NCBI GenBank assembly: GCA_916720335.1
Contig: CAKAQU010000007.1
Span: 1-26,043 of the forward strand
Origin: an uncultured Moraxella sp.
Lineage (GTDB): Bacteria > Pseudomonadota > Gammaproteobacteria > Pseudomonadales > Moraxellaceae
Reading direction: 5' to 3'
Length of the DNA stretch: 26,043 bases
Numbering within the stretch: position 1 is the first letter of the stretch; every line of letters starts with the position of its first letter. A program made the translations under genes and the position numbers. Below the pieces are notes generated by a model. The model was given only the letters and a program-made list of their open reading frames with translations. It did no database searches and was not told the origin of the DNA. Below are positions 7,604 through 16,010 of the stretch, piece after piece.

Positions 7604-8950
7604 ATGATTACCATCAAAAAAGGTCTGGATTTACCCATTTTAGGTAGTCCCAGCAATCAAATTAGCGAACATACGCCCACCCAAGTTGCCATTATCGGTT
7701 ATGATTATATCGGTATGCGACCCACCATGAATGTCAAGGAAGGCGACGTGGTTACTAAAGGTCAGGTGTTGTTTGTGGATAAAAAACGTACAGGTGTAAA
7801 GTACACGGCACCAGTTAGTGGTAAAGTTGTGGCGATTAATCGTGGTGAACGCCGTGTTTTTGAGAGTTTGGTGATAGAAAAAGACACCAAAAACACCAGT
7901 GAAATTACCTTTGATGCCTACTCCAGCAGCGAACTTGCCAAATTGTCTAAACAAGTTGTCAAAAAACAACTGGTTGATTCAGGCGAATGGACGGCATTTC
8001 GTACCCGACCCTTTAGTCGCACTCCAGAAATTGATAGTACACCATCTGCAATTTTTGTAACCGCAACCGATACCAATCCTTTGGCGGTCAATCCTGATGA
8101 TGTTTTAAAAACCCAGATAGACGCATTTAACGATGGTTTAGCGGTGTTGTCAGTGCTATCACCAACCACTTATGTGTGTCATGGAGCGACCACGCCTGCT
8201 AAAGCCAGCCATGTTACCAATAAAACCATCTATGAAAGTTTTGTTGGCGTACATCCAGCAGGTAATGTGGGTACTCACATTCACTTTTTGCATCCATTAG
8301 CGCGCGGCGTAACGGTATGGACAATCGGCTATCAAGATGTGATTGCCATTGGTAAATTATTTACGACAGGTAAAATTTACACCGACCGTATCATTGCTTT
8401 AGCAGGACCTGTGGTTAAAAATCCTCGCTATATTCGTACGTCTCGCGGAGCATGTCTTGCTGAACTTACCCAAAACCAGTTAGATGGCACAGACAACCGT
8501 ATCATTTCAGGGTCAGTATTATCAGGACGTAAAGCGTTTGGTGTGGTTAATTATTTAGGACGTTTTCACAATCAAGTATCTGTAATTCGAGAAGGTCGTG
8601 AACGTCCTACCATGCACTTTTTTAGCTTTGGGGCAAACCGCTTCTCAATTTTACCTATCTATATTTCACAGTTTTTTAAGTCCAAAAAATACGCCTTTAC
8701 AACCAGTACACACGGTTCACCGCGCGCAATGGTGCCCATTGGTACATTTGAAAAGGTAATGCCACAGGATTATTTACCCACTCAGCTTTTACGCGCCTTG
8801 ATTGTTGGTGATATTATCACGGCAGTGGATTTAGGAGCTTTGGAGCTTGATGAGGAAGATTTGGCGCTGTGTACCTTTGTATCGCCTGGCAAGTATGAAT
8901 TTGGCGATATTCTGCGTGATAACTTAACCCGTATTGAGCAGGAAGGCTAA
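7604..8950 (+). CDS. nqrA: Na+-translocating NADH:quinone reductase subunit A
   Basis: First subunit of Na+-NQR, the six-subunit complex that oxidises NADH, reduces ubiquinone and pumps Na+ outward. NqrA is the large peripheral subunit on the cytoplasmic face, contacting the quinone site region with NqrB. It is 448 residues, the normal length, and begins ITIKKGLDLPILGSP, the family's opening sequence. It has the RPFSRTPEIDSTPSAIFVTA block (as RPFSRTPEID and SAIFVTA) and the C-terminal ALELDEEDLALCTFVSPGK block. No membrane segments are visible, as expected. The start lacks a clear Shine-Dalgarno but is fixed by homology. It is the promoter-proximal gene of nqrABCDEF, with 3 bp to nqrB. Confidence 0.97.
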   Translation: MITIKKGLDLPILGSPSNQISEHTPTQVAIIGYDYIGMRPTMNVKEGDVVTKGQVLFVDKKRTGVKYTAPVSGKVVAINRGERRVFESLVIEKDTKNTSEITFDAYSSSELAKLSKQVVKKQLVDSGEWTAFRTRPFSRTPEIDSTPSAIFVTATDTNPLAVNPDDVLKTQIDAFNDGLAVLSVLSPTTYVCHGATTPAKASHVTNKTIYESFVGVHPAGNVGTHIHFLHPLARGVTVWTIGYQDVIAIGKLFTTGKIYTDRIIALAGPVVKNPRYIRTSRGACLAELTQNQLDGTDNRIISGSVLSGRKAFGVVNYLGRFHNQVSVIREGRERPTMHFFSFGANRFSILPIYISQFFKSKKYAFTTSTHGSPRAMVPIGTFEKVMPQDYLPTQLLRALIVGDIITAVDLGALELDEEDLALCTFVSPGKYEFGDILRDNLTRIEQEG

Positions 8951-8953
8951 CCA

Positions 8954-10186
8954 ATGAAATTTATTCACGACATTTTTGACCGTATGCATCCGTCATTTAC
9001 CAAAGGCGGTAAATACGAAAAATATTATGCCGTTTTTGAGATGTTTGACACTTTTTTCCGTCAGCCATCTGCCCAAACCTACAGTGCTAGCCACGTTCGT
9101 GATGGGGTTGATTTAAAACGGATTATGATTACCGTGTGGCTTTGTGCATTTCCTGTAATGTTTTGGGGTATGTATAACGCTGGCTTTCAGGCTCTAACTT
9201 ATATGCAGCATGCCAAAATCACCCCAGAGGGCTGGCGTACTGTGATTACCAGTTTAGCAGGTTATGACCCAAGCAGCATTTGGGCGTGTTTTGTTTATGG
9301 GGCAATGCAGTTTTTACCCATTTATATCGTAACTTTCGTAGTAGGGATTTTTTGGGAAATCGTCTTTGCTGTGGTTAGACGTCATGAAGTTAATGAAGGC
9401 TTTTTTGTTACATCAATTTTATTTGCTCTGACCATGCCACCAAATATTCCTTTATGGCAAGTTGCTTTAGGGATTAGTTTTGGGGTGGTCGTTGCCAAAG
9501 AATTGTTTGGTGGTACAGGTAAAAACTTCCTAAACCCAGCATTGGCAGGACGTGCGTTTTTATACTTTGCTTATCCTGCATCCATCTCAGGGGCGAGTGT
9601 GTGGACAGCCGTCGATGGTTTTAGTGGTGCAACGCCTTTAGGTCAAGCAGCAACAGGCATTACCGCTGATAAGTTTACAGACGTTTATGGTAACGCCATT
9701 ACTTGGACAGATGCATTTTTAGGTAATATGCAAGGCGCCATTGGTGAAGTATCCGTTTTGGCAATTTTGATTGGCATGATTGGGCTTTTGTGGACAAAAA
9801 TTGCATCTTGGCGTGTGATTAGTGGCGCTGTTATTGGTTTGGTTGCCACCTCTTTTATTTTTAATTTAATCGGCGGTTCAAATCCGATGATGAGCCTTGC
9901 TCCACATTGGCATTTGGTAATTGGTGGCTTTATGTTTGGTGCAGTATTTATGGCAACAGACCCTGTTTCAGCTGCTCACACCAATACAGGTCGCTGGTTT
10001 TATGGTTTGCTCATTGGTTTTATGACTGTAGTGGTTCGTGTGGTCAACCCAGCGTTCCCAGAAGGCATTATGCTGGCGATTTTATTTGCCAACCTGTTTG
10101 CACCTTTGTTTGATTACTTTGTAGTGCAAGCTAATATTAAACGTCAAACTGCACGGAGAATGCGTCATGTCCAAACCCAAGAATAG
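8954..10186 (+). CDS. nqrB: Na+-translocating NADH:quinone reductase subunit B
   Basis: Integral membrane subunit of Na+-NQR, 410 residues, with about ten membrane helices. It carries the flavin attachment motif DGFSGATPLG, whose Thr (residue 227) corresponds to V. cholerae NqrB Thr236, where FMN is linked through a phosphoester. It also has the conserved GTGKNFLNPALAGRAFLYF segment (as GTGKNFLNPALAGR, residues 187-200). NqrB forms the main Na+ pathway with the other membrane subunits and belongs to the same superfamily as RnfD. AGGAAGG precedes the start. The 3' end overlaps nqrC by 20 bp, implying translational coupling. Confidence 0.97.
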   Translation: MKFIHDIFDRMHPSFTKGGKYEKYYAVFEMFDTFFRQPSAQTYSASHVRDGVDLKRIMITVWLCAFPVMFWGMYNAGFQALTYMQHAKITPEGWRTVITSLAGYDPSSIWACFVYGAMQFLPIYIVTFVVGIFWEIVFAVVRRHEVNEGFFVTSILFALTMPPNIPLWQVALGISFGVVVAKELFGGTGKNFLNPALAGRAFLYFAYPASISGASVWTAVDGFSGATPLGQAATGITADKFTDVYGNAITWTDAFLGNMQGAIGEVSVLAILIGMIGLLWTKIASWRVISGAVIGLVATSFIFNLIGGSNPMMSLAPHWHLVIGGFMFGAVFMATDPVSAAHTNTGRWFYGLLIGFMTVVVRVVNPAFPEGIMLAILFANLFAPLFDYFVVQANIKRQTARRMRHVQTQE

Positions 10187-10970
10187 TAATGTCAGCACGC
10201 TGGCAACTGCCTTGATTTTGTGCTTAATCTGCTCGGTTTTGGTGTCTGTGGCAGCGGTGAGTTTAAAACCAAAACAGCTATCCAACGTGCAGATTGACCG
10301 TAATAAAAATATTTTGATGGCGGCAAACTTATTTGACCCAACCAAAGATGCGGCCAGCGTTGTAGAAGAACGCTTTAAAAATGTGGAAACCAAAATTATC
10401 AACACTCAATCAGGCGCTTTTGCTACTGAAGATGAACTGACCAAAGCAGGCATTACCAATATTGATGCGTATGACCCTGCTAAAGCCGCTAAATCTGATG
10501 AATTGGGTGTAAAATTAGGTGATGACGACCCTGCGCGTGTTGGCGCTGTACCAAAATACGCTAAAGTTTACCTTCTAAAAGACGAATCAGGTAAAATCAA
10601 AAATATCATTTTACCGATTAATGGTTATGGTCTTTGGGGGCAAATTTACGGTTTTATCACCTTGCAAAGCGATATTAACACCATTGAAGGCATTTCATTT
10701 TATCAGCATAAAGAAACTCCCGGTCTAGGGGCGCTGATTGAAGAGGCAGATTGGCGCGCTAAATGGAATGGTGCAAAAACGTATAATGATAGTTTTGACA
10801 AAGTAACCATTGGTGTGTCAAAGGCAGGCAGTCCACAACCCGGTAAGATTGACGGTATTAGTGGAGCAACCCTAACCAGCGCTGGGGTGAATAATATGGT
10901 TCAATTTTGGCTTGGCGAACGTGCCTTTAAACCATTTTTGGATAATCTACGTAATGGCAAGGAAGGTTAA
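10167..10970 (+). CDS. nqrC: Na+-translocating NADH:quinone reductase subunit C
   Basis: Single-pass subunit of Na+-NQR (267 residues): one N-terminal helix (about 11-33) followed by a periplasmic FMN-binding domain. The flavinylation motif DGISGATLTS is present, with Thr235 the expected covalent FMN site (V. cholerae Thr225). ApbE-type flavin transferase is needed for this attachment in the family. Its start lies 20 bp inside nqrB, with GGAGA upstream. Two bases separate it from nqrD. Confidence 0.97.
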   Translation: MSKPKNSNVSTLATALILCLICSVLVSVAAVSLKPKQLSNVQIDRNKNILMAANLFDPTKDAASVVEERFKNVETKIINTQSGAFATEDELTKAGITNIDAYDPAKAAKSDELGVKLGDDDPARVGAVPKYAKVYLLKDESGKIKNIILPINGYGLWGQIYGFITLQSDINTIEGISFYQHKETPGLGALIEEADWRAKWNGAKTYNDSFDKVTIGVSKAGSPQPGKIDGISGATLTSAGVNNMVQFWLGERAFKPFLDNLRNGKEG

Positions 10971-10972
10971 TC

Positions 10973-11638
10973 ATGGCAACTGACCTAAAAAAAATCCTAA
11001 CCACGCCAATTATTGACAACAACCCAGTTGCTGTACAGGTTTTGGGTATTTGTTCTGCATTGGCGGTTACCATTAGCGTCAAAAATGCTCTGGTTATGAG
11101 CATTGCTTTGACCTTGGTAACAGCATTTTCAAGTTTCTTTATTTCAGCAATCCGTAACAAAATCCCATCATCCATTCGTATTATTGTACAGATGGTAGTT
11201 ATTGCTTCTTTGGTGATTGTTGTTGACCAAATTTTAAAAGCGGCTGTTTATGAAGTTAGTAAATCCTTATCGGTATTTATCGGACTAATTATCACCAACT
11301 GTATTGTAATGGGGCGCGCTGAAGCCTTTGCGATGAGCAATCCGCCTGTGGCAAGTTTTGTTGATGGTTTGGGTAACGGCTTAGGTTATTCAGTGATGTT
11401 GGTTTTGGTGGCAATTATTCGTGAGCTGTTTGGTTCGGGCTCTGTGTTTGGTATTACGATTTTACAAACCATTAAAGATGGTGGCTGGTATGTGCCAAAT
11501 GGTTTGTTACTGTTACCACCTTCAGCATTTTTTATCATTGCTTTGTTTATTGCACTGCTTCGTATGTGGAAACCACACCACATTGAACCTGCAGAATTTG
11601 TGATAAAACCACAATCTAAAGGCATGGAGAAGCACTAA
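10973..11638 (+). CDS. nqrD: Na+-translocating NADH:quinone reductase subunit D
   Basis: Membrane subunit of Na+-NQR, 221 residues, six helices, RnfE/NqrD family. Cys27 (GICSAL) and Cys110 (TNCIVMGRAEAFA) correspond to V. cholerae Cys29 and Cys112, which with two Cys of NqrE hold an iron centre in the middle of the membrane, a [2Fe-2S] cluster in recent structures. GGAAGG precedes the start. The stop overlaps the nqrE start by one base (TAATG). Confidence 0.97.
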   Translation: MATDLKKILTTPIIDNNPVAVQVLGICSALAVTISVKNALVMSIALTLVTAFSSFFISAIRNKIPSSIRIIVQMVVIASLVIVVDQILKAAVYEVSKSLSVFIGLIITNCIVMGRAEAFAMSNPPVASFVDGLGNGLGYSVMLVLVAIIRELFGSGSVFGITILQTIKDGGWYVPNGLLLLPPSAFFIIALFIALLRMWKPHHIEPAEFVIKPQSKGMEKH

Positions 11639-12246
11639 TGGAACATTATGTTAGTTTATTTATCACGTCCGTTTTTATTCAAAACATGGCATTGGCTTAC
11701 TTTTTTGGTATGTGTACCTTTATTGCGGTATCTAAAAAAGTATCTACAGCTTTGGGGCTTGGCATTGCCGTTACGTTTGTGATGGCTTTGACTGTACCTT
11801 TAAACAATCTACTTTACCAATATCTCTTAAAAGATGGCGCGTTAGCTTGGGTGGGTTTTCCTGATACCGATTTGAGTTTTTTAGGGTTTTTAAGTTACAT
11901 TGCTCTAATTGCTGCGGTTGTACAGATTCTTGAGATGTTTTTGGATAAATTTGTTCCAAGTCTGTATAACGCCTTGGGGATTTTCTTACCATTAATTACC
12001 GTAAACTGTGCGATTATGGGTGCGGTGTTATTTATGGTAGAACGAGATTACAACTTTGCTGAATCGGCGGTTTATGGTTTTAGTTCAGGACTTGGCTGGG
12101 CTTTAGCAATTACTGCAATGGCAGGCATTCGCGAAAAACTTAAATATTCAGACGTGCCAGCCCCCCTTCGTGGAATTGGCATTACCTTTATTACCGCAGG
12201 ACTGATGGCGTTAGGCTTTATGTCTTTTGGTGGTATGTCACTATAA
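11638..12246 (+). CDS. nqrE: Na+-translocating NADH:quinone reductase subunit E
   Basis: Membrane subunit of Na+-NQR, 202 residues, six helices, inverted in topology relative to NqrD and homologous to RnfA. It has Cys26 (FFGMCTF) and Cys124 (TVNCAIMGA), the partners of the NqrD cysteines around the intramembrane iron centre. The FFGMCTFIAVSKK motif, where Rnf proteins differ, and its place in a complete nqr operon make it NqrE. Its start overlaps the nqrD stop by one base and nqrF follows after 9 bp. Confidence 0.97.
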   Translation: MEHYVSLFITSVFIQNMALAYFFGMCTFIAVSKKVSTALGLGIAVTFVMALTVPLNNLLYQYLLKDGALAWVGFPDTDLSFLGFLSYIALIAAVVQILEMFLDKFVPSLYNALGIFLPLITVNCAIMGAVLFMVERDYNFAESAVYGFSSGLGWALAITAMAGIREKLKYSDVPAPLRGIGITFITAGLMALGFMSFGGMSL

Positions 12247-12255
12247 GGAGACGGT

Positions 12256-13491
12256 ATGGATTTTAATATTGTAATGGGTGGCGTTGCCATGTTTACCGTC
12301 ATTATTATGGGGCTGGTGGTTGTGATTTTGGCAGCTCGCTCCAAATTGGTAAGCACAGGCAAAGTCAATATCAACATTAACGATAACCCTGACAACACCA
12401 TTTCGGTGGAAGCGGGCGGTAAACTTTTGCAAACTCTTGCTGGTGAAGGCATTTTTTTATCGTCAGCTTGTGGCGGTGGTGGTAGTTGCGGACAATGTCG
12501 CTGTAAGGTTATTGATGGTGGTGGTGATATTTTACCTACGGAGGAAGGGCATTTTACTCAAGGTGAAATTCGCGACCATATGCGTTTAGCGTGCCAAGTT
12601 GCAGTTAAACAAGATATGAAAATTGAAATTGACCCAGAGTTTTTTGATGTTAAAAAATGGGAATGTACGGTTGTTTCTAATGACAACGTAGCAACTTTTA
12701 TTAAAGAACTGACGCTAAAAATCCCTGAGGGTGAAGTAGTGCCATTTCGTGCTGGTGGTTATGTGCAGCTTGAAGCGCCACCTCATGAAGTGCATTATAA
12801 AGACTTTGATATTGCTCCTGAGTACCACGAAGATTGGGATAAGTTTAATTTATGGCGTTATGTATCCAAAGTGGATGAGCCAGTGATTCGCGCCTATTCG
12901 ATGGCAAACTATCCTGAAGAAAAAGGCATTATCAAATTTAACATTCGTATTGCCAGCCCGCCGCCGCGCGGTCCCGAGGGCATTCCTCCGGGTAAAATGT
13001 CGTCTTATGTGTTTAGTTTAAAACCAGGTGACAAGATTACTGTATCTGGTCCTTATGGTGAATTTTTTGCCAAAGATACTAAAAACGAAATGGTATTTAT
13101 TGGTGGTGGTGCAGGTATGGCACCAATGCGTTCGCATATTTTTGACCAATTAAAACGTCTAAAATCTGACCGAAAAATCAGCTTTTGGTATGGTGCAAGA
13201 AGTAAGCGTGAAATGTTCTATGTTGAGGATTATGACGGACTTGCCAAAGAATTTGATAATTTTGAATGGCATGTTGCACTTTCCGACCCACAACCTGAAG
13301 ATAACTGGACAGGCTATACAGGATTTATTCATAATGTACTTTATGAAGAGTATCTAAAAGACCATCCAGCCCCTGAAGACTGTGAGTTTTATATGTGTGG
13401 GCCACCAGTGATGAATGACGCGGTGATTAAAATGCTAAAATCGCTAGGCGTTGAAGATGAAAATATCATGCTGGATAATTTCGGCGGCTAA
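12256..13491 (+). CDS. nqrF: Na+-translocating NADH:quinone reductase subunit F (NADH dehydrogenase, FAD and 2Fe-2S)
   Basis: The electron-input subunit, 411 residues. One N-terminal helix (about 5-27) anchors a plant-type ferredoxin domain with cluster ligands Cys72, Cys78, Cys81 (motif CGGGGSCGQC) and Cys113 (V. cholerae 70, 76, 79, 111). A ferredoxin-reductase domain follows, with the FAD motif RAYSMAN (212-218), the NADH-binding GGGAGMAP (283-290), and the C-terminal YMCGPPVM with Cys381. All catalytic motifs are intact. The start has a strong AAGGAG. It is the last nqr gene, and a strong terminator begins 6 bp after its stop. apbE and nqrM, which often follow nqrF, are not here. Confidence 0.98.
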   Translation: MDFNIVMGGVAMFTVIIMGLVVVILAARSKLVSTGKVNININDNPDNTISVEAGGKLLQTLAGEGIFLSSACGGGGSCGQCRCKVIDGGGDILPTEEGHFTQGEIRDHMRLACQVAVKQDMKIEIDPEFFDVKKWECTVVSNDNVATFIKELTLKIPEGEVVPFRAGGYVQLEAPPHEVHYKDFDIAPEYHEDWDKFNLWRYVSKVDEPVIRAYSMANYPEEKGIIKFNIRIASPPPRGPEGIPPGKMSSYVFSLKPGDKITVSGPYGEFFAKDTKNEMVFIGGGAGMAPMRSHIFDQLKRLKSDRKISFWYGARSKREMFYVEDYDGLAKEFDNFEWHVALSDPQPEDNWTGYTGFIHNVLYEEYLKDHPAPEDCEFYMCGPPVMNDAVIKMLKSLGVEDENIMLDNFGG

Positions 13492-13496
13492 CAAAC

Positions 13497-13528
13497 AAAT
13501 AACCTGTCTTTTGGCAGGTTATTTTTTT
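13497..13528 (+). terminator. Intrinsic terminator of the nqr operon
   Basis: Arms 13497-13506 and 13515-13524 (AAATAACCTG / CAGGTTATTT) form a 10-bp stem, extendable by two pairs to a TTTT loop, followed by a T-run to 13528. It lies 5 bp after the nqrF stop and separates nqr from hisA. Confidence 0.93.
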
Positions 13529-13552
13529 GTCAATGTACATTATCATAAAAGA

Positions 13553-13561
13553 TGCTACAAT
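13553..13561 (+). promoter_or_regulatory. Extended -10 promoter of hisA
   Basis: TGCTACAAT, 29 bp before the hisA ATG and immediately after the nqr terminator, without a convincing -35. Confidence 0.55.
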
Positions 13562-13589
13562 AACAATTCTTATAAAAAAAGGAAAAATT

Positions 13590-14324
13590 ATGTCCATGCT
13601 TATTATTCCTGCGATTGATTTAAAAGATGGTAAGTGCGTTCGCCTAAAACAAGGACGTATGCAAGACGATACGGTATTTAGTGATGACCCTGTTGCTATG
13701 GCAAGTCAATGGGTTGAACAGGGTGCAAAACGCCTTCATTTGGTCGATTTAAATGGAGCATTTGATGGAGTGCCTGTGCACAAAAATATTGTGGAAGCCA
13801 TTGCTAAAGCTTATCCAAATTTGCCCATTCAGTTAGGCGGTGGGGTGAGAAGTTTACACACCATTGAGCATTATCTTAGTGCTGGGCTAAGTTATATCAT
13901 TATTGGCACCAAAGCACTAGAAGACCCAAATTTTGTCATAGAAGCGTGTAAAGAATTTGCTGGTGCAATCATGGTGGGCATTGATGCTAAAGATGGCTTT
14001 GTAGCAACTCATGGTTGGGCAAATGTAACTGATACCAAAGCCACTGACCTTGCCAAGCGTTTTGCTGATGCTGGTGTAAGCAGTATTGTCTATACAGACA
14101 TTGCCAAAGATGGCATGATGCAAGGAGTCAATGTTAATCAAACAGTTGAACTTGCTAAAGCCTGCCAGATTCCTGTTATTGCATCAGGTGGTGTTACCAG
14201 TATTAAGGATATAGAAGCCCTAAAACCATATGATGATTATTTACTTGGAGCAATCGTTGGGCGAGCAATCTATGAAGGTACCTTAGATTTAGCTCAAGCC
14301 CAAGCATTTTTAGATAAAAAATAA
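13590..14324 (+). CDS. hisA: Phosphoribosylformimino-5-aminoimidazole carboxamide ribotide isomerase HisA
   Basis: Histidine biosynthesis: isomerises ProFAR to PRFAR, the substrate of HisFH. A 244-residue (beta/alpha)8 barrel starting MSMLIIPAIDLKDGKCVRL. The catalytic acids are Asp10 in PAID and Asp132 in GIDAKDG (T. maritima HisA Asp8 and Asp127). Phosphate-binding loops are visible as QLGGGVR (about 81-87) and ASGGVTS. Start choice: AAAGGA lies 6 bases upstream of ATG 13590, whereas the longer frame to 13527 begins inside the nqr terminator and has no family support. It stands alone here rather than in a his operon, and converges on yihY with 14 bp between stops. Confidence 0.97.
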   Translation: MSMLIIPAIDLKDGKCVRLKQGRMQDDTVFSDDPVAMASQWVEQGAKRLHLVDLNGAFDGVPVHKNIVEAIAKAYPNLPIQLGGGVRSLHTIEHYLSAGLSYIIIGTKALEDPNFVIEACKEFAGAIMVGIDAKDGFVATHGWANVTDTKATDLAKRFADAGVSSIVYTDIAKDGMMQGVNVNQTVELAKACQIPVIASGGVTSIKDIEALKPYDDYLLGAIVGRAIYEGTLDLAQAQAFLDKK

Positions 14325-14338
14325 TCTTTTATTGGTTA

Positions 14339-15787
14339 TCAATGATTTTTTGTGGTTTTGCGATTTTTAATCCAAGCTACAACTTTGTCTTTTATGGTAT
14401 TATTTTTTGAGACCATTGCTATTGACCCCTCAATTTTTTGGTTGTCTGCGTTATTTTTGGCAATCTCTGTGCTGTTTTGAGGGAAAGATTGCAATGTGGT
14501 ATCTGTATCTAATGGCTGTTTATCAGTTGAGAATTGACCACAAAACAGCATTCCCAAAGAAAAATCCAGCTCTTTGGCGGCAATATTTTCTATGACCTCC
14601 AAATGCTGATACAGACAAGTTAGCCAAGCATTAGCTGCTGACTCTTCTTGAGTAATTTGATAATAAACATCGTTTTTAATCAATAAATTGGCAGGAAGTC
14701 TTTGATAGAATTGCCATAAATTAACTGTGTGCAAATCCGTTTTTAATAAATAACAATCATCTTTGGTGTGAGCAATCAGACCTTCTTTGGTAAGGATGCT
14801 GATGTATTCTTGCCATTTTTGTAGATTATTATGCCCAAGCACCGCGCGCAGTTCGTTTTCATTGGTGGCTTTGCCTGTTTGGTAGTTTTGATGTAGTACA
14901 TAAAGCATCAACAGCAGACTTAATAACAAAGGGTGGTTTTGGGTGTTTTTATTTTCAAAAATAGTTAAAGTGTAACTAATTTCCACACCCAGCAAAATAA
15001 CATTCCATGAAAAATAAATCCACAATAAAAACACAGGCAATGCCGCAAATGCGCCATAAATGGCTTCATAACTGGTAAAATTGCTCATGACAGTGCCAAA
15101 AACTTGTTTGAGCGTTTCTAATAATACCGCAACCACCACGCCTGCAATGACGGCATTTTTTAAGGGAACTTGAGTTTTAGGAATGAACCAGTACATTCCA
15201 ATAAATCCTAATGCCATCGCAAAAAAAGTAATGATTTGAGCCCAAATAGACCAATCAATCGCATAACCTGCAACTTGTTGATTTAAAAAACTAAACCCCT
15301 TAATGGCTCCTGACGCGCCAAAGGCAAGTCCTAATACAATCGGCGCTAATGTTATCATCATCCAATAACGCACCACACTATATACGATGCTGCTACGTTC
15401 TTTGACACGCCAAATTTTATTGAAAGCTTCTTCTATGGTGAGTAGCGTCATAATTGTGGTAACAAACAAACCAACAATACCAATCAATCCAAGATTGCTT
15501 GATTTTTGAGTAAAATTTTCAATGTGTTCACTGATGGTTGCTTTGGACATTGGTAGCAGATTATCATAAATGGCATTTTGCAGAGTCTCACGTACATCCG
15601 CCAATGCTGGTACAACCGAAAACACCACGATAATCACTGTTAAGATTGGCACAAGTGATAACAACGTGGTATAAGTTAAACTGGATGCTTTTTGCTGACA
15701 ATCATCATCTAAAAAATGCCGAAATAATAAACGTAAATATAAAAACCAAGGTTGCCTAGAAAAAGTTAGTTTGTTAAAAAAATTCAT
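14339..15787 (-). CDS. YihY/BrkB (UPF0761) family inner-membrane protein with long C-terminal extension
   Basis: The N-terminal ~290 residues form the YihY/virulence-factor-BrkB domain, historically misnamed ribonuclease BN. It shows DDDCQQKASSLTYTTLLSLVP (split here as DDDCQQKASSLTY then TTLLSLVP) before helix 1, EEAFNKIWRV after helix 2, and about six membrane helices ending in YFSWNVILLGVEISY. The molecular function of the family is not settled. E. coli YihY is ~290 residues; this protein is 482. The extension begins with a helical/winged-helix-looking segment (LLLSLLLMLYVLH through ILTKEGLIAHTKDDCYLL), then a less ordered Asn/Ser/Thr-rich tail ending in a basic KNRKTTKNH. The gene is monocistronic and converges on hisA, with no strong terminator between them. 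Confidence 0.88.
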   Translation of the reverse strand: MNFFNKLTFSRQPWFLYLRLLFRHFLDDDCQQKASSLTYTTLLSLVPILTVIIVVFSVVPALADVRETLQNAIYDNLLPMSKATISEHIENFTQKSSNLGLIGIVGLFVTTIMTLLTIEEAFNKIWRVKERSSIVYSVVRYWMMITLAPIVLGLAFGASGAIKGFSFLNQQVAGYAIDWSIWAQIITFFAMALGFIGMYWFIPKTQVPLKNAVIAGVVVAVLLETLKQVFGTVMSNFTSYEAIYGAFAALPVFLLWIYFSWNVILLGVEISYTLTIFENKNTQNHPLLLSLLLMLYVLHQNYQTGKATNENELRAVLGHNNLQKWQEYISILTKEGLIAHTKDDCYLLKTDLHTVNLWQFYQRLPANLLIKNDVYYQITQEESAANAWLTCLYQHLEVIENIAAKELDFSLGMLFCGQFSTDKQPLDTDTTLQSFPQNSTEIAKNNADNQKIEGSIAMVSKNNTIKDKVVAWIKNRKTTKNH

Positions 15788-15906
15788 TATAAAGACTTTG
15801 GATATCTAAAAAACCCTTAGTGTAACAATATTGCTTGGGTTTTTCTATGATTTTGTGTAATTCTTAACAAACGCATTTAGAATAAATTATTTTGAATTTT
15901 TTGAGA

Positions 15907-15912
15907 TATAAT
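15907..15912 (+). promoter_or_regulatory. Possible -10 for the DUF2069-like / M48 protease transcript
   Basis: Perfect TATAAT about 100 bp before the first start codon. No good -35 at standard spacing and no TG extension. Confidence 0.35.
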
Positions 15913-15941
15913 AGCAATTATTATCATTTGATATCATTCAA
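15912..15941. promoter_or_regulatory. Candidate Fur-like and FNR-like sites upstream of the DUF2069-like gene
   Basis: TAGCAAT-T-ATTATCA (15912-15926) matches the Fur 7-1-7 consensus TGATAAT-N-ATTATCA at 11 of 14 positions. TTGAT-ATCA-TTCAA (15928-15941) matches the FNR consensus at 9 of 10. Both lie just downstream of a TATAAT (15907-15912). Chance matches are a real risk in DNA this AT-rich. Confidence 0.3.
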
Positions 15942-16010
15942 TATTAACTTGATATTGTTTTTAAACACGTATATTTTCAAATATCCATTTAACCTGACAA
16001 GGCATCTAGT

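Noticed and set aside
12072..12452. 126-codon antisense frame over nqrE/nqrF
   Set aside because: Opposite strand of two well-supported genes, no ribosome binding site, composition explained by the nqr codons.
13527..13589. Possible N-terminal extension of hisA starting at 13527
   Set aside because: It starts with TTG inside the T-run of the nqr terminator, has no ribosome binding site, and HisA homologues start at the MLIIPAIDL region; AAAGGA sits correctly before ATG 13590.
14325..14338. Terminator between hisA and yihY
   Set aside because: Only a 4-bp ATTG/CAAT stem is visible near 14331-14343; too weak to call.
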